A DNA stretch of 64,000 nt from Scytonema hofmannii PCC 7110 (lineage in GTDB: Bacteria; Cyanobacteriota; Cyanobacteriia; Cyanobacteriales; Nostocaceae), in assembly GCF_000346485.2 (NCBI RefSeq), contig NZ_KQ976354.1, positions 1,113,031-1,177,030 of the forward strand, given 5' to 3'. Under the pieces are notes generated by a model, which was given only the letters and a program-made list of their open reading frames with translations, was not told the DNA's origin and searched no databases. The position numbers were made by a program, and so were the translations under genes. Shown one piece after another: positions 9,458 through 17,020 of the stretch (the stretch's first letter is position 1; every line of letters starts with the position of its first letter).

Positions 9458-9655
9458 TGAAGATTTGGCAAGTCCAGATTACGGGAATGCGGTTACTCTT
9501 CGCGATGATGAAGTTCCCGTTTTTTGGGCTTGTGGAGTCACGACTCAAACTGCAATTCTTCAAGCAAAGCCTGAATTCGCTATTATCCATGCACCCGGAC
9601 ATATGTTTGTTAGCGATTTAAAGGACGAGGATCTCTCTATTTAGAGTCACAAAGT
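9458..9655 (+). pseudogene. 3' fragment of a second DUF1445 gene
   Basis: About 198 bases align with 5019-5212 of the intact DUF1445 gene, including the stop codon and several bases beyond it, with scattered substitutions. The upstream two thirds are missing, so no product is expected. The join just downstream of parE suggests that the toxin-antitoxin pair or a deletion replaced the 5' part. Confidence 0.85.
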
Positions 9656-9704
9656 TCACGATTAGCTGTTAGCCAGAGTTCAAGATCGGCTTGTGGTACT
9701 GCTA

Positions 9705-10226
9705 TTAGTTTAAATTGTGATCAGTAGGGTGTGTGGGAAAACGTAATCCGTTCTTGATAAGCCAGCTATCAATGACTTCATAAATTTGGTCAATAATCTC
9801 CTGAGAATAGCCATTTGCTAACATCCAGGTTTCAAACGGATTGGTGTCTGTTGAAATTTGTTGCAACATTGCATCAAATTCTGATTCTGAAATGCCCATC
9901 GTCACCAGAAAATCAGCTTGATTCCAAGGAATGATACCGTTAGCCATCAGTTGCACGATTGAAAGCTGGTTTTCTTGTATCAGTTGCTCTAAAAAATCAC
10001 GAATCTCTCTTTGGTGATTCTCTTCTAAACGGCGTCCCTTCATCTCCCGGTCGAGTTGAAGTTGAACGCGACTAACACCACCATTGGTCAACCAACTTTT
10101 GACATCATCGACAGCGCTAGAGGTTGGGCGAAATCGATCCGTTTGTAATAAAGTAATCGCTCCCTCAAAACTCCTGCGGAGAACTCCACGCCAATCTCCA
10201 CGTTCTAAATATTCGATCAGTGCCAT
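9705..10226 (-). CDS. hypothetical protein, 173 aa
   Basis: I do not recognise a family. The protein is soluble and helical, with a charged middle (REMKGRRLEENHQREIRDFLEQLI), and its N-terminal segment (LIEYLERGDWRGVLRRSFEGAITLLQ) looks like a compact helical unit. No membrane segment or metal site is visible. It sits between the two pseudogene fragments of the duplicated oxoprolinase/DUF1445 locus, on the opposite strand, and its start at 10226 abuts the oxoprolinase fragment, which suggests insertion into that copy. Confidence 0.6.
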   Translation of the reverse strand: MALIEYLERGDWRGVLRRSFEGAITLLQTDRFRPTSSAVDDVKSWLTNGGVSRVQLQLDREMKGRRLEENHQREIRDFLEQLIQENQLSIVQLMANGIIPWNQADFLVTMGISESEFDAMLQQISTDTNPFETWMLANGYSQEIIDQIYEVIDSWLIKNGLRFPTHPTDHNLN

Positions 10227-10231
10227 AGTTC

Positions 10232-10622
10232 AAGGTATTCGAGCCTTAATTATTGAACCTACAGGAACAAATCTCATTGAGCCGGGATGGGATGCACAAT
10301 TAACGCAACAAAATCACCTGATTTTAACAAAGGATGACAGCCAGAAGTTAATGCAGGTTTTCTCAAGCCATTGGAGATTATTATCCCAGAAGGCTCTCTG
10401 CTCAATCCGCACTATCCGGCGGCTGTGGTTGCAGGCAATTTGGAAACGTCGCAAGCGATCGCTAATACATTATACGGTGCGTTGGGTATAATGGCAGCAT
10501 CTCAAGGCACGATGAATAATTTTACTTTTGGCAACAAGCAACACCAGTATTACGAAACCATTTGTGGTGGTTCTGGGGCTGTTGGATGCAATTCTATCGT
10601 GCGTCGTGATGGGATAATCGAA
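10232..10622 (+). pseudogene. internally deleted fragment of a second 5-oxoprolinase gene
   Basis: Three blocks match the intact gene in order: about 10232-10350 to 2574-2690, about 10351-10580 to 3645-3873, and about 10578-10622 to 4134-4182. Two internal deletions (about 950 and 260 bases) explain the layout. The second junction falls in GGGGCTG, present at both parental ends (near 3874 and 4133), as expected for deletion between short direct repeats. The frame is broken and no domain is complete. Confidence 0.85.
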
Positions 10623-10659
10623 TTTGTTGTTTATTTACTGCTAAGATAAGCTATAGCAC

Positions 10660-10896
10660 TTATATTTTGTCATAATCCTCTGGCTCTACATCAGGAACTT
10701 TATTTAAAACTTGCTGAAACTTGTCCCAACTACCGCGTTTGGCTTTTTCTTCTATATAATCTTTGGTCATCCATGCTGACACTTGTGCGGATAAGGCAAT
10801 GGCTACCAGTTGTTCAAGGGATATATTTTCTTTGGTGGCTAAGATCTCAATTTGTTTATATAAAGAATCAGGAATTTGTACGTTTAAGTTGCTCAT
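10660..10896 (-). CDS. antitoxin partner of PIN toxin
   Basis: A 78-residue protein with an RHH-like N-terminus (MSNLNVQIPDSLYKQIEILATKENISLEQLVAIALSAQV) and a short C-terminal tail that would contact the toxin. Its start overlaps the stop of the upstream PIN gene by 4 bases (ATGA), so the toxin is translated first and the antitoxin second, the reverse of most type II operons but usual for this PIN subgroup. Confidence 0.8.
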   Translation of the reverse strand: MSNLNVQIPDSLYKQIEILATKENISLEQLVAIALSAQVSAWMTKDYIEEKAKRGSWDKFQQVLNKVPDVEPEDYDKI

Positions 10897-11324
10897 GGTA
10901 TCTCTCCTACGTGTTGTAAAAATTCTTTAGGTGACACAACCCTAATGCCAAATTTTTCTGCAGCTTGTAAATCTTTTTGATTGTATGTGATAATAAAATC
11001 GACTCTTGCTTCGACAGCTAAATCGATAAGAAAATCATCATCTGGATCGCGTGCTAAGGGTCGCCATAGATAAAAAATACTACATCGGTTGGCAATGGCA
11101 CAAATAGCTTCTATCACATCATCAATCTCTTTCGAGGTTAATGTTAATTGGTCTTTTTCTCTTTTGAGGATTTCTTCGTACTCGAAGATTAAGGCAGTAG
11201 AAATATTTAACTGCCAACGAGTATCATTGAGTATTGTTAATAGTTTGTAGGATGCGCCACGGTTGGAGCGTAAACCAGCAAGGAGTACGTTGGTATTTAG
11301 TACAATTTGATACGGTCTTGTCAT
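10893..11324 (-). CDS. PIN-domain putative toxin (COG1569 type)
   Basis: A 143-residue PIN protein: IVLNTNVLLAGLRSNRGASYKLL at the N-terminus, E in STALIFEYEEIL, and the closing acidic cluster RDPDDDFLIDLAVEARVDFIITYNQKDL. The first metal-binding Asp of the usual LDTN is Asn here (LNTN), which could reduce activity. It is a predicted RNase paired with the RHH protein at 10660-10896. Confidence 0.8.
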   Translation of the reverse strand: MTRPYQIVLNTNVLLAGLRSNRGASYKLLTILNDTRWQLNISTALIFEYEEILKREKDQLTLTSKEIDDVIEAICAIANRCSIFYLWRPLARDPDDDFLIDLAVEARVDFIITYNQKDLQAAEKFGIRVVSPKEFLQHVGEIP

Positions 11325-11773
11325 TTTTTTACAGTTGCTGTTAGGCGGCTAACAGTTGACCCACGGTTGTATCCATGCTTTTTCTTGCTGTCTGCAAAAC
11401 GATTGTATCAGTTTGGTTTTGAGTTTGTCGCAAAGTGTCAGAGCGTTGGTCAACTTATGCAGTAAGTGGCTATTCTAGAGCATCGGTACAGAAATCATTA
11501 GAACTGACGCATTGACAGAAAACATTAGATATGAATCAGGCATTTTTAGCGCCTCAATGTTTGATTTTTCAATACCTGAGAACCATCATCACCCAATACG
11601 GTTCGGTTAACGTAATTGGCGACCAGAGAAACCCGGTAACTTCTGCGAAACCGGGTTTCTGACAGCGTGCTTATCTGAACCGTATTGCATCATCACCTAC
11701 CGTAGGGGCGCAATGCCACTTCACTGCCCAGCTTTTGCAGGGAGTCCAATAACCAATAGGTCATCTCGTCTGC
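11325..11773. other. intergenic region with repeats
   Basis: About 450 bases without a gene. It contains a dispersed repeat at 11509-11594, a perfect 10-base hairpin (AGAAACCCGG / CCGGGTTTCT) at 11627-11660, and part of a GTAGGGGCGCAATGCC element near 11703. No coding potential was seen. Confidence 0.6.
11509..11594 (+). repeat. dispersed intergenic repeat, copy 1
   Basis: This stretch (GCATTGACAGAAA, then CATTTTTAGCGCC, then GAGAACCATCATCACCC) aligns over its whole length with 28442-28528, upstream of the Uma2 gene. Neither copy has an open frame. It is probably a small non-autonomous element. Confidence 0.6.
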
Positions 11774-13198
11774 TCAACTCGAAGAAACCGGGTTGTTGGG
11801 ATTAATGAACTGGCGCTCTAGCATTTTGTTGGCTGCATTACCTTGACGAGAGCGCTGGTTTAGACGAACTGTAATCCCTTGTTTAGGACGGAGAGTAAGG
11901 CTTGGCCAAGGTTCTACAGGCTCCTCTTGTATCAGAGTTATTTGGTAGGCTTGAGTAATAGTTGCCAGCAGCAAGCGAGCTTCCATCATGGCGAATGCTT
12001 TGCCAATACAGATTCTGGCACCGCCACCAAAGGGGAAATAGGCTCCGGAGGGTAGGCGTTTGGCGAAATCATTAGCCCATCGGTCAGGATTAAAAGTTTC
12101 TGGATTGCTAAACCAGCGTGGGTCTCGGTGTACAATCCATTGGCTAGCGATTAATCCGTTTCCTGCTTTTACCCGATAGCCTGCAATCTCACAGTCTTGA
12201 GCAACGGTACGAGGTATTGCCCAAACAGGTGGATAAAGTCGCATTGATTCTAAAATAATCCACTCGGTGTAGGGCAGTTGGGGTAGGTCAGTCAAGGTGG
12301 GAACTCGACCTGTTAATACTGTCTGTAATTCTGTCAGTAGCTTGGCTTCAACTTCTGGATGTTTTGCTAACAAGTACCACGTCCAAGAGAGGACTAAGGC
12401 GGTTGTTTCATGACCTGCCAGAATAAAGGTCATCACCTCGTCCCTTAGTTGTCGATCGCTCATTTGGGTGCCATCTTCTGCTTGCAGGTGTAGTAGCATT
12501 GAAAGCAAATCGCCAGTTTCTTTCGTGGATGTGCGGCGTTGTTGAATTAACCGATAAACAACAGCGTCTAATTGCTTCACGGCTTTTCGGAAGCGGAGAT
12601 TATCTGGAGTCGGTATACTGTTGGGAAGCAAAAACCACAGAAGGTTTGTGCTGCTTTTATCAAAATGCGTCAGAGTGACTTTTACAGTTTGGTCAATAAC
12701 ATCAATATCAGCTTCCACATCGCTCCCAAAAAAGGTTACCGCTACGATCGCCAAAGTCAGCTGCATCATTTCGTGATGAATATCGCGAATCTCACCATCT
12801 TGCCAAGTGGTTAGCATCTGTTGCGTATAGTCCACCATGACACGAGCGTAATCTGCAATGCGATCGCGGTGAAATGCAGGTTGAATGAGATGACGCTGCT
12901 GCTTCCAAAAGTCTCCCTCACTCATTAATAAACCGTTACCTAAGAGTGGCTTGGTAATGTTTCCCAGTCGGCTTTTTATCAAATTGTGCTGTTGGCTCAC
13001 CAGCATCTGTTCAATCAAGTCCGGGTGATTGAGGAGATAGGATGGAATCCAACCTCCTAGGTAAACTATATCACCATATGTTTTGGCGCAGTGGCTGAAG
13101 AACCCTAGAGGATTGCGACTGTATTCTGGTAGCACTCCTACTAAAAAATGACCTTTAGGACCTGGAGGTAAATGCTTAGAGGTCGTTGAGGTTTTCAT
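11774..13198 (-). CDS. cytochrome P450
   Basis: A 474-residue soluble P450. Motifs: proline-rich LPPGPKGHFLVG at 10-20, the I-helix AGHETT at 261-266, ExxR at E317-R320, and the heme loop FPFGGGARICIG with Cys397 as the axial ligand. There is no N-terminal membrane anchor. It resembles the cyanobacterial CYP110-like group that oxidises fatty acids or terpenoid-like substrates, but the substrate cannot be set. It is monocistronic here, with no ferredoxin partner nearby. Confidence 0.92.
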   Translation of the reverse strand: MKTSTTSKHLPPGPKGHFLVGVLPEYSRNPLGFFSHCAKTYGDIVYLGGWIPSYLLNHPDLIEQMLVSQQHNLIKSRLGNITKPLLGNGLLMSEGDFWKQQRHLIQPAFHRDRIADYARVMVDYTQQMLTTWQDGEIRDIHHEMMQLTLAIVAVTFFGSDVEADIDVIDQTVKVTLTHFDKSSTNLLWFLLPNSIPTPDNLRFRKAVKQLDAVVYRLIQQRRTSTKETGDLLSMLLHLQAEDGTQMSDRQLRDEVMTFILAGHETTALVLSWTWYLLAKHPEVEAKLLTELQTVLTGRVPTLTDLPQLPYTEWIILESMRLYPPVWAIPRTVAQDCEIAGYRVKAGNGLIASQWIVHRDPRWFSNPETFNPDRWANDFAKRLPSGAYFPFGGGARICIGKAFAMMEARLLLATITQAYQITLIQEEPVEPWPSLTLRPKQGITVRLNQRSRQGNAANKMLERQFINPNNPVSSS

Positions 13199-13318
13199 GA
13201 CGCTCTTTCTTCCTCAAAAATCAAAGTGTTAATTTATGGTCATGTCATTTTTAGAGTAGCAGGCATAGAGATTTTCAACAGTACCCAGTAGTAGTATTTT
13301 ATATAGTCAACTTATAAT

Positions 13319-13762
13319 TTAACTGTTGTTTTCTTCCCAATCTTGGCATACATTCTTTTCCACACCATAAGGATACATACCACAAACAAAGGGTACACCA
13401 TTATAGACAATACCATGGTAGTGCTTACATCCTTCACAAGCTCTTGGAGTTGCGATCGCATTCGTAAAAACTGGAGAGCTATGTATTTCTGACTCTGCCT
13501 TTTCTTGACGAGGTTTTCGAGAATTTCCAATGAAAATTATTCCTGACACTATCAAAACTCCGCCAATGCCAATAGCTTTGCTAAGTACAGGTTCTTGGAG
13601 TTTTAGCGTTTTTTCCATTTTAATAGCGATTCTTCCTGTTGGTCTTGCCTGGAAAAATATTTGTCCAACTATCAACCCGACAATTCCGACCATCCCGACA
13701 ATCCCTACTATTCTTGCGGATTGTCCCGTAGCTCTGATGACTTTTAATTGACTGTATTTCAT
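13319..13762 (-). CDS. two-TM protein with a C-terminal cysteine motif
   Basis: A 147-residue hypothetical. Two hydrophobic segments (about 18-36, rich in GIVG repeats, and about 62-80) predict a small membrane protein. The last ~40 residues carry CEGCKHYHG, then GVPFVCGMYPYGV and CQDWE, a spaced four-Cys pattern that I recognise as a recurrent tail in many small cyanobacterial proteins of unknown role. It may bind a metal. Low-complexity GIVG coding DNA near 13650-13720 is repetitive. Confidence 0.65.
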   Translation of the reverse strand: MKYSQLKVIRATGQSARIVGIVGMVGIVGLIVGQIFFQARPTGRIAIKMEKTLKLQEPVLSKAIGIGGVLIVSGIIFIGNSRKPRQEKAESEIHSSPVFTNAIATPRACEGCKHYHGIVYNGVPFVCGMYPYGVEKNVCQDWEENNS

Positions 13763-14188
13763 AAAAAATTCGCTGTATTTACTCCTTCTATACTTGTAGA
13801 AGGACTAGACATTGGTTTTATGAAACACCCTAATGAGCAAAAATCTTTTTCGTTATGTTTTTTGTCCGATAGCGATCGAAGCTGACTTTGTAAAGTTAGG
13901 CAGACACACCCTTATATCAGTTCTGTTCAAAAAAAATTGTTTTGATTTTTTTATTGCTATACTAAGAGTTTAAACACTAATAGTTAGCTCTTCATCTATC
14001 TCAAGAATGAATTGTTAGTGTTCTTGAAGGTAGTAGAAATATTGACTACTGAACAACGAATTTTGAGCCGGGAAAAAAGCGCGAGAACAAATTGAAAAAT
14101 TGAAAATAATGGGTTTGTGAGAGATTGGGCAATATTTTGGGAACAATACTCCTGATGTTTGCAGTCATTATTTAGCTCGGTCAACAGC
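13763..14188. other. intergenic region
   Basis: About 425 bases between divergent genes. It is AT-rich, with no gene or strong hairpin. A TTG at 14159 in frame with the M23 peptidase gene is a possible alternative start. Confidence 0.5.
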
Positions 14189-15448
14189 ATGAGAGTGCCA
14201 TTACCCAAAAAACACCAGAAAATGCCTCGCTCTCCCTTCTTTTCCAAGAAGGGTTGGGAGGATTGTATCGGTCAATTTATATTTCTTCTTGCAGTTTTCT
14301 GCATTTTATGGATTAGTTTGATATTTATTCCAGCACAAAGTCATGCAGCCACTACAGAAGCAACTCATACAATTAACTCGTTGCGCCAGCAGCAACAAAT
14401 GGTTGACGTACAGCGTCAAAGCGTAACTCAAGAACACCAGCGCTTGAATAATTTGCAAGAAGCAGCACAAAATCGCCTCAACGGTTTGGAACAAAACCTG
14501 CAAACAACTGATGTTCAAATTCAAGATAGTGAATTTCGATTGCAAAGGGCGATTCAACGGCTACAGCAATTGCAAGCCGATCTAGCAACAGCGGAAGTCT
14601 CCTATCAGCAACGTCAAGAAGCAACTGTTGCTCGTCTGCGCTTTCTCCAACGGAATCGTCTCAGCCAAGGATGGGGAGTTTTGCTGCAAAGTCAAAACCT
14701 GAATGATTTTTTAGATCGTCGCAGTCAGTTGAAGTTAGTTTATAAAGCCGATCGACAAGTTTTGGCAAAACTGACTAAAGAAGCAAATTGGCTGAATGCT
14801 CAAAAAACACAGGTAGAACAGCAAAGAAACGAAATAGACTTGATTCGTCAGCAATTGTATGCTCAAAAAGCCGATTATCAAACACAAGCGCAGTTGCAAG
14901 GGGACTTAATACAACGTCTGAACAGCGATCGCTTAGCCCTAGCAGCAGCAGAAAGTCAACTTGAGAGAGATTCTCAGGCTTTGGAATCGTTAATTCAGCA
15001 AAAGGTTGCAGAAGAAGAAGAGAGACTGAAAACAAACAGTCGTAACAGCGTTATTATTCGTGGAACTGGTATTTTTGCTTATCCTAGTAATGGTCCGACA
15101 AGCAGTTCCTTTGGTTGGCGGACACACCCGGTGCTTGGGTATCGTCGCTTTCATGCTGGGTTAGATTTTGCTGCTAGTTATGGTAGTACAATTCGTGCTG
15201 CCGATTCTGGAACGGTCATTTTTGCTGGATGGTATGGTGGTTATGGTAGGGCTGTGATTATTAACCACGGGAATGGGATCTCAACTCTTTACGGTCATAG
15301 CAGCGAGTTGTTTGTTTCTGAAGGACAAACAGTAGAGCGAGGACAAGCGATCGCATCTGTGGGTTCGACAGGATTATCAACTGGTCCCCACCTCCACTTT
15401 GAAGTGAGAAAAAATGGTGCGCCAGTTAACCCCATGAATTTCCTCTAA
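14189..15448 (+). CDS. M23 peptidase / murein hydrolase activator (EnvC/NlpD-like)
   Basis: About 419 residues from the ATG at 14189; the frame extends to a TTG at 14159, and no strong ribosome-binding site decides. An N-terminal hydrophobic segment followed by IPAQSHA predicts secretion to the periplasm. The middle (about 60-290) is a long Gln-rich coiled coil. The C-terminal LytM domain has SSSFGWRTHPVLG, FHAGLDF (zinc-binding His and Asp), YGHSSELFV and GPHLHFEV (second His pair), so the catalytic residues appear intact. This layout either cuts peptidoglycan cross-links or activates amidases at division. Confidence 0.9.
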   Translation: MRVPLPKKHQKMPRSPFFSKKGWEDCIGQFIFLLAVFCILWISLIFIPAQSHAATTEATHTINSLRQQQQMVDVQRQSVTQEHQRLNNLQEAAQNRLNGLEQNLQTTDVQIQDSEFRLQRAIQRLQQLQADLATAEVSYQQRQEATVARLRFLQRNRLSQGWGVLLQSQNLNDFLDRRSQLKLVYKADRQVLAKLTKEANWLNAQKTQVEQQRNEIDLIRQQLYAQKADYQTQAQLQGDLIQRLNSDRLALAAAESQLERDSQALESLIQQKVAEEEERLKTNSRNSVIIRGTGIFAYPSNGPTSSSFGWRTHPVLGYRRFHAGLDFAASYGSTIRAADSGTVIFAGWYGGYGRAVIINHGNGISTLYGHSSELFVSEGQTVERGQAIASVGSTGLSTGPHLHFEVRKNGAPVNPMNFL

Positions 15449-15599
15449 AACCACCAATTGAAAAAATGTTTGCAAGAGAGAGTTAGGTAGAATCAAGCCC
15501 AAGTGAGGCGTTTTCAATCTAAAATCCAAAATCTAAAATCCAAAATGGTATAGATTGGCTGCAAAGTTAGCATAAAAGTGCTATACTACGAGAAGATGT

Positions 15600-15672
15600 G
15601 GGCGTGTAGCTCAGTGGATAGAGCAACAGATTCCGGTTCTGTTGGTCGGGGGTTCAAATCCCTCCACGCTCG
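15600..15672 (+). tRNA. tRNA-Arg(CCG)
   Basis: A full cloverleaf: acceptor GGGCGTG pairs with CACGCTC, D arm TAGCTCAGTGGATAGAGC, anticodon loop TTCCGGT with anticodon CCG, and T arm GGGGGTTCAAATCCC. CCA is not encoded. Confidence 0.95.
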
Positions 15673-15780
15673 TTTTGTCGTTTGCCAAATTATTTGACCG
15701 CGTTGACAAACTGTGTTTCACAGAATAATTGTGCCTAGAAAAATATGGTATCCTTATACTACTCCAAAGTAATCATTGGA

Positions 15781-15911
15781 TTAAGGGATTTCCAAGAAAT
15801 AAATTATCCAATCTTGTGGTACGGGCGCCCTCGCCCGTCCTATATAAGTGGCGGGCGGGACGCCCGCACCACAAGAGAAAGTTGGATATTTTTTTATTTG
15901 GAAGTCCCTAA
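15781..15911. mobile_element. palindromic MITE-like element, family A copy 1
   Basis: A 131-base element whose ends are inverted copies (GGGATTTCCAAGAAATAAA at the left, GGGACTTCCAAATAAA on the other strand at the right), with an inner GC-rich palindrome (ACGGGCGCCCTCGCCCGT and GGCGGGCGGGACGCCCGC). A second copy is at 43318-43447. Both copies are bounded by TAA on each side. No transposase is encoded. Confidence 0.75.
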
Positions 15912-16061
15912 GTCGGCAATTAAGTGCCTGGATGATAGTGGCGAAGAAGTGAAGGATTGGAAGGTCTCTTTCAACAGCTAACGGAAATCTTAGTTCAGGT
16001 GATGTTGCATACCTGACTCCCAATCGCTATGCTACTTCTGTTAACTCCTTCATAATATCTC

Positions 16062-16739
16062 ATGCCCTTAGAGAGTGGCGATCGCTTAACTCGTGCTGAG
16101 TTTGAGCGCCGCTATGAGGCAACCCCGGAAAAATTTATGCCATATAGTCAATTTACTATCGAACAAATTAAAAATAACTTTGGGATAGTTATATCTGAGC
16201 AATTTGGAATTTTTGCTGATATACCAGAGATAAACTACAGTGATTTTCTTGCCCAATCTCTTAAAGAATATTTACCTCTAGCATTGGCGATCGACACTGA
16301 AAAAGCACGTTCTGAGCTGATTGTCATGCCTATTTTAGTAGAAATCAAAAGACAACTGGCATCAAAAATAAGTATATTTTCTGGCAAAGACTTTACTGTA
16401 GATGTTACAAAAGGATTAAATGGATTTTGTGGTTTCTTAATTAGCCTTTCTTCAGAGCAAATTGTTATCGAAGCACCAGTTGTGACTCTAGTGGAAGCCA
16501 AAAATGACAATATTCAATCTGGTTTGGCACAATGTATGGCAGAAATGATAGCTGCTCAAATTTTTAATGAAGTTAAAGAAAACCAAATTAGCACGATTTA
16601 TGGTGTAGTAACGACTGGAACTAACTGGAGATTTTTGCGTTTGAAAGGGAAAACTATAGAGATAGATTTTAATGAATATTTTATCAGTCAGGTAGGGAAA
16701 ATATTGGGAATTTTGAAAAGTACAGTAGTTGCTGACTAA
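16062..16739 (+). CDS. hypothetical protein with Uma2-like N-terminal tag
   Basis: 225 residues. The first ~22 residues (LESGDRLTRAEFERRYEATP) look like the N-terminus of Uma2/DUF820 endonucleases, but what follows is unrelated. The rest, from MPYSQFTIEQI at 16137, resembles cyanobacterial proteins with a nuclease-like core: EAPVVTLVEAKNDNIQSG (E-x-K), then GLAQCMAEMIAAQIFN and IYGVVTTGTNWRFL. The E-x-K plus Gln motif suggests a PD-(D/E)XK fold, which is inference. The gene may start at 16062 as a chimera or at 16137 with a Uma2 scrap upstream. Confidence 0.6.
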   Translation: MPLESGDRLTRAEFERRYEATPEKFMPYSQFTIEQIKNNFGIVISEQFGIFADIPEINYSDFLAQSLKEYLPLALAIDTEKARSELIVMPILVEIKRQLASKISIFSGKDFTVDVTKGLNGFCGFLISLSSEQIVIEAPVVTLVEAKNDNIQSGLAQCMAEMIAAQIFNEVKENQISTIYGVVTTGTNWRFLRLKGKTIEIDFNEYFISQVGKILGILKSTVVAD

Positions 16740-17020
16740 AAACGTAAGCACTTAGATAATTTAAGTCATTGGTCTGTTGGAAGCATTGAAAGCCCATAAC
16801 GGAGGGATAAAGGCGCTTCACAATTCTTAATGTTAAAAATGAAATTTAAGGACAGTATATTGTTGGCATCATTACCAGTTCTTAAATATCAACCTTTATC
16901 CTAAATCTTATAGGTAACTTTAAGGTGAAAGTAAATCTCTCTTTCCCCTAACCCCTAACCCCTTAGAAGATTCAGCCTTCGGTGTCTGGCGTCCTATATT
17001 TTTAACTTAGCAAAAAATTT

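Noticed and set aside
9403-9621. Plus-strand 72-aa frame after parE
   Set aside because: It is a mix of the parE 3' end and the DUF1445 pseudogene in the wrong frame.
10084-10491. 135-aa frame across the oxoprolinase fragment
   Set aside because: It spans pseudogene blocks out of the parental frame and the antisense of the 173-aa gene.
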